The position numbers were made by a program, and so were the translations under genes. A stretch of DNA of 64,000 nt from Parabacteroides johnsonii DSM 18315 (GTDB lineage: Bacteria; Bacteroidota; Bacteroidia; Bacteroidales; Tannerellaceae): NCBI RefSeq assembly GCF_025151045.1, contig NZ_CP102285.1, forward strand, positions 682,001 through 746,000, in the 5' to 3' direction. Positions within the stretch are counted from its first letter, which is position 1, and the number at the start of each line of letters is the position of its first letter. Shown here piece by piece: positions 61,553 to 64,000 of the stretch. Under the pieces are notes generated by a model. The model worked only from the letters and a program-made list of their open reading frames with translations. It searched no databases and was not told where the DNA came from.

Positions 61553-63601
61553 ATGCAAAAATATAACATTCTAGAACTAAATGAAAAACTCCTTCCTGAG
61601 TTGCAAAGTATAGCGGAAGAGTTAGGTATTAAAAAAGTAAGTTCTCTTAAGAAAGAGGAACTTGTATACAGGATTCTTGACGAACAGGCCATTTCATACG
61701 CTGGCATCCAGGCTGAAAAGGAGAAAGAAAAGGAAGCAAAGAAAGCAGAAAGGCAGACTAAGGCTAAGAAAACAAAAGCCGCGGCTCCAAAAGGCGCAAA
61801 AGCTGATGCCAAAACAAAAGCTGTTGCTCCCGCCACACCTGTTGAAGTTTCGACAGAAGAGGTCGCCTCAGAGGCTCCGGAACAGCCCGAACGTAAAAGA
61901 CGGACACGTATTGACAAGAAAGAAAAAGTGGCTGCGGCTGCTGTTCCTGTCCAGAAAAACGAAGAAGCAGTCGTTTCTAAAAGCACGGTTTCAGTCAATG
62001 CTCCTGTATCCGAAGCTCTAGTTCAAGTAAATGACACAACTGCCGATGTTCCTACTGAAACGGTAAAACCAGCAGCAAAGAAAATGGTTAAGAAGACTGA
62101 CAAGCCTGTAGAGAAACCGTTGCTTCCTCCCGTTGTGGTGGAATCGGACAACGGAGAGCTTCCGGCGGAAATTGCTCCCGAGGTAACGGAAGAGCCGGCT
62201 GTAGTGGAAACTGATGCGCCGGCTTCGACTCCGGTTGATGAACCTAAACGTGTGGTATTCCGTCATCCGGACACCAAATCGGTTCTCGATCAGCTTTTCC
62301 CATTCTCTTCTACACCTGTAAAACCGGAACCGAAGGCACAGGCAGAACAACCTGCAGCCGCTCAGCAGAACAATGCTCGTCAGAATAACAATAGACAGAA
62401 CAATCAGAATAATCATAACAACCAGCGCAACAATAATAACAACAATGCTGTGCAGGAAAAACAGTATGAGTTTGACGGTATACTGACAGGGGTAGGTGTG
62501 TTGGAAATGATGCCTGACGGATATGGTTTCCTGCGTTCTTCTGATTATAACTACCTGACTTCCCCGGATGATATTTATGTATCACAATCGCAGATCAAGT
62601 TGTTTGGCTTGAAGACTGGTGACGTGGTGGAGGGTGCTATCCGTCCTCCGAAGGAAGGTGAAAAATATTTCCCGCTTGTTAAAGTAGACAAGATCAATGG
62701 CCGTACGCCGGAAGAGGTTCGCGACCGCGTTCCTTTCGATCATCTGACCCCTCTTTTCCCGGACGAAAAATTCATGTTGACGGCCCGTAAGTCTCCGAAA
62801 GTGTACGACAATATCGCCGTACGTGTAGTTGACTTGTTTTCACCGATCGGTAAAGGACAACGTGGTCTGATTGTAGCCCAGCCGAAGACCGGTAAGACAA
62901 TGCTGTTGAAAGATATTGCCAATGCGATTGCTTCCAACCACCCTGAAGTGTATATGATTATCCTGTTGATCGACGAACGTCCTGAGGAGGTAACCGATAT
63001 GGCTCGTAGTGTAGATGCCGAAGTGATCGCATCTACTTTCGACGAACCGGCTGAACGCCATGTGAAGATCGCAGAGATCGTTCTGAACAAGGCTAAACGT
63101 ATGGTGGAATGTGGCCATGATGTCGTGATCCTGTTAGACTCTATCACGCGTTTGGCTCGTGCTTACAATACGGTTCAACCGGCTTCTGGAAAGGTTCTCT
63201 CCGGTGGTGTGGATGCGAATGCTTTGCAGAAACCAAAACGTTTCTTCGGGGCTGCCCGTAACATCGAAAACGGTGGTAGTTTGACAATCCTGGCAACGGC
63301 ATTGACAGAAACCGGTTCGAAGATGGACGATGTGATCTTTGAAGAATTCAAAGGAACGGGGAATATGGAATTGCAGTTGGATCGCAAACTGGCGAACAAA
63401 CGTGTTTATCCGGCTGTCGATATCACGGCGTCCAGCACGCGTCGCGACGATCTGTTGCAGGATGAAAGTACGGTAAACCGTATGTGGATTTTGCGTAAGT
63501 ACTTAGCCGATATGAACTCTATGGAGGCTATGGAATTTGTCAAGAAACGCATGGAGCAGACATTTGATAATATGGAGTTCCTGGCTTCGATGAACGGATA
63601 A
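61553..63601 (+). CDS. rho: Transcription termination factor Rho with long disordered insert
   Basis: A 682-residue protein. N-terminal Rho helical domain (residues 1-46, [20 protein letters not shown]). A long disordered insert (about 50-300) rich in Lys, Ala, Glu and Pro ends in an Asn/Gln/Arg tract at about 271-298. The cold-shock RNA-binding domain begins near 300 ([11 protein letters not shown]). The hexameric ATPase has Walker [12 protein letters not shown] near 441-451 and Walker [18 protein letters not shown]. coli Rho has 419 residues, so the insert accounts for the excess. In B. thetaiotaomicron such an insert is reported to drive Rho condensates. The frame is open upstream to a TTG at 61490; the ATG at 61553 fits the family. 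Confidence 0.96.
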   Translation: MQKYNILELNEKLLPELQSIAEELGIKKVSSLKKEELVYRILDEQAISYAGIQAEKEKEKEAKKAERQTKAKKTKAAAPKGAKADAKTKAVAPATPVEVSTEEVASEAPEQPERKRRTRIDKKEKVAAAAVPVQKNEEAVVSKSTVSVNAPVSEALVQVNDTTADVPTETVKPAAKKMVKKTDKPVEKPLLPPVVVESDNGELPAEIAPEVTEEPAVVETDAPASTPVDEPKRVVFRHPDTKSVLDQLFPFSSTPVKPEPKAQAEQPAAAQQNNARQNNNRQNNQNNHNNQRNNNNNNAVQEKQYEFDGILTGVGVLEMMPDGYGFLRSSDYNYLTSPDDIYVSQSQIKLFGLKTGDVVEGAIRPPKEGEKYFPLVKVDKINGRTPEEVRDRVPFDHLTPLFPDEKFMLTARKSPKVYDNIAVRVVDLFSPIGKGQRGLIVAQPKTGKTMLLKDIANAIASNHPEVYMIILLIDERPEEVTDMARSVDAEVIASTFDEPAERHVKIAEIVLNKAKRMVECGHDVVILLDSITRLARAYNTVQPASGKVLSGGVDANALQKPKRFFGAARNIENGGSLTILATALTETGSKMDDVIFEEFKGTGNMELQLDRKLANKRVYPAVDITASSTRRDDLLQDESTVNRMWILRKYLADMNSMEAMEFVKKRMEQTFDNMEFLASMNG

Positions 63602-63626
63602 ATAGGAGATTCCCGATATTTATAGA

Positions 63627-63661
63627 GGGGGGACAAGCACATTTTGCTCTCCCCCCTTTTT
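63627..63661 (+). terminator. Intrinsic terminator after rho
   Basis: GGGGGGA (63627-63633) pairs with TCCCCCC (63650-63656), with AGC/GCT inside, and six T follow. It separates rho from the convergent regulator gene. Confidence 0.88.
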
Positions 63662-63664
63662 TAT

Positions 63665-64000
63665 TTATTCTTTCTCAAATGTGTTCCTGTATTCTGAGGG
63701 GGTCATACCATACTTTTCACGAAAGATACGGTAGAAGCTGCGGACGTTGCTGAAGCCGGAATCGGTAGCTACGGCCTCTATCGTGTATCTTTTGTAGTCT
63801 TTGAGTAGGTGGATGGAATAGTCCAAGCGCTTGTTATTGATATATCCGCTAAAGTTTGTTCCGCTATATGCTTGGATCAATTGGGCGAACGTGTTTTTGG
63901 AAATATGGAGTTGGTTCAGTAGCAGTTCCCTGGATATGTTCGGGTCCAAGAACAGTTTATCCTCTTCGACCAGGCGGTCCAGTTCTTCAAATAGCTTTTT
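63665..64000 (-). CDS. AraC-type DNA-binding domain, 5' end outside window
   Basis: The frame is open from the stop at 63665 to the last base, 112 codons; no true start lies in the window (the first internal candidate is a TTG). It encodes the AraC helix-turn-helix pair: ISRELLLNQLHISKNTFAQLIQAYSGTNFSGYINNKRLDYS, then TIEAVATDSGFSNVRSFYRIFREKYGMTPSEYR. The preceding KLFEELDRLVEEDKLF is the usual linker in Bacteroidales regulators with an N-terminal membrane and TPR part. It could be such a TPR-AraC protein, or the end of a hybrid two-component system. Confidence 0.9.
   Translation of the reverse strand, partial: KKLFEELDRLVEEDKLFLDPNISRELLLNQLHISKNTFAQLIQAYSGTNFSGYINNKRLDYSIHLLKDYKRYTIEAVATDSGFSNVRSFYRIFREKYGMTPSEYRNTFEKE

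Noticed and set aside
62360-62460. Asn-rich tract in rho as a frameshift or sequencing artefact
   Set aside because: The frame stays open on both sides, the tract is in the known variable insert, and related Rho proteins carry similar tracts.

Overview
The window looks like a chromosomal segment of a gut Bacteroidales bacterium, most like Parabacteroides. Supporting this are many promoters of the Bacteroidota type (TTTG, about 19 bases, TAnnTTTG), the trpBEGDCFA gene order, a saccharopine-dehydrogenase-like polyamine enzyme, FecR/TonB and DUF4249 genes, GH20/GH92/GH31 glycosidases, and a Rho factor with a long Asn-rich insert. The genus is inferred from gene style only. I see no tRNA, rRNA, CRISPR array, prophage or IS transposase.

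Layout. 1-6.1 kb: the 3' part of a GH31 glycosidase, a lone AraC-type sensor domain, apbE, and a ferrous iron unit (fused feoAB plus a 53-residue Cys-rich membrane protein that is easily missed). 6.2-12.9 kb: folK, then a tight six-gene minus-strand operon (two GT4-like glycosyltransferases, two deacetylases, a FemAB-like acyltransferase, a methyltransferase) of unknown product. 13-18 kb: recA, bcp, a radical SAM gene, a carboxy(nor)spermidine dehydrogenase and an AraC regulator. 18.1-23.8 kb: an RND efflux operon read divergently from that regulator. 24-30.8 kb: the whole trp operon, headed by a promoter, a 20-residue leader peptide with three consecutive Trp codons and a strong intrinsic terminator, which is a textbook attenuator layout. 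31-36.4 kb: FecR, a TonB-dependent transducer and a DUF4249 lipoprotein with no sigma factor beside them, then a DUF308 membrane protein. 36.6-42.5 kb: rfbA, fcl, gmd, an OmpA-family protein and an initiating sugar transferase. 42.6-51.6 kb: ruvX, def, a biotin-dependent carboxyltransferase with its carrier protein, a TPR protein, thrS-infC-rpmI-rplT, and behind rplT an independent non-coding RNA matching what is known of the Bacteroidales-1 family. 51.7-64 kb: GH20 and GH92 glycosidases, aspS, a Nif3 protein, a zinc-ribbon protein, tilS, rho and the 3' part of an AraC/hybrid regulator.

A second layer of structure is repetitive. Short palindromic AT-rich words sit at most junctions of the trp operon, and some have become coding sequence (inside trpF, at the ends of trpG and trpB, and over the trpE stop). 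Arrays of small hairpins built from GTTTCAT/GTTCC words lie at 17.0 and 56.1 kb. Mosaic palindromes lie at 12.97, 15.6 and 23.9 kb. A 128-base element occurs twice (3.3 and 30.9 kb) with its internal spacing kept. The most interesting items are the trp attenuator, the captured repeats, the six-gene glyco-operon, the orphan FecR/TonB unit behind the duplicated element, and the rplT-linked RNA.
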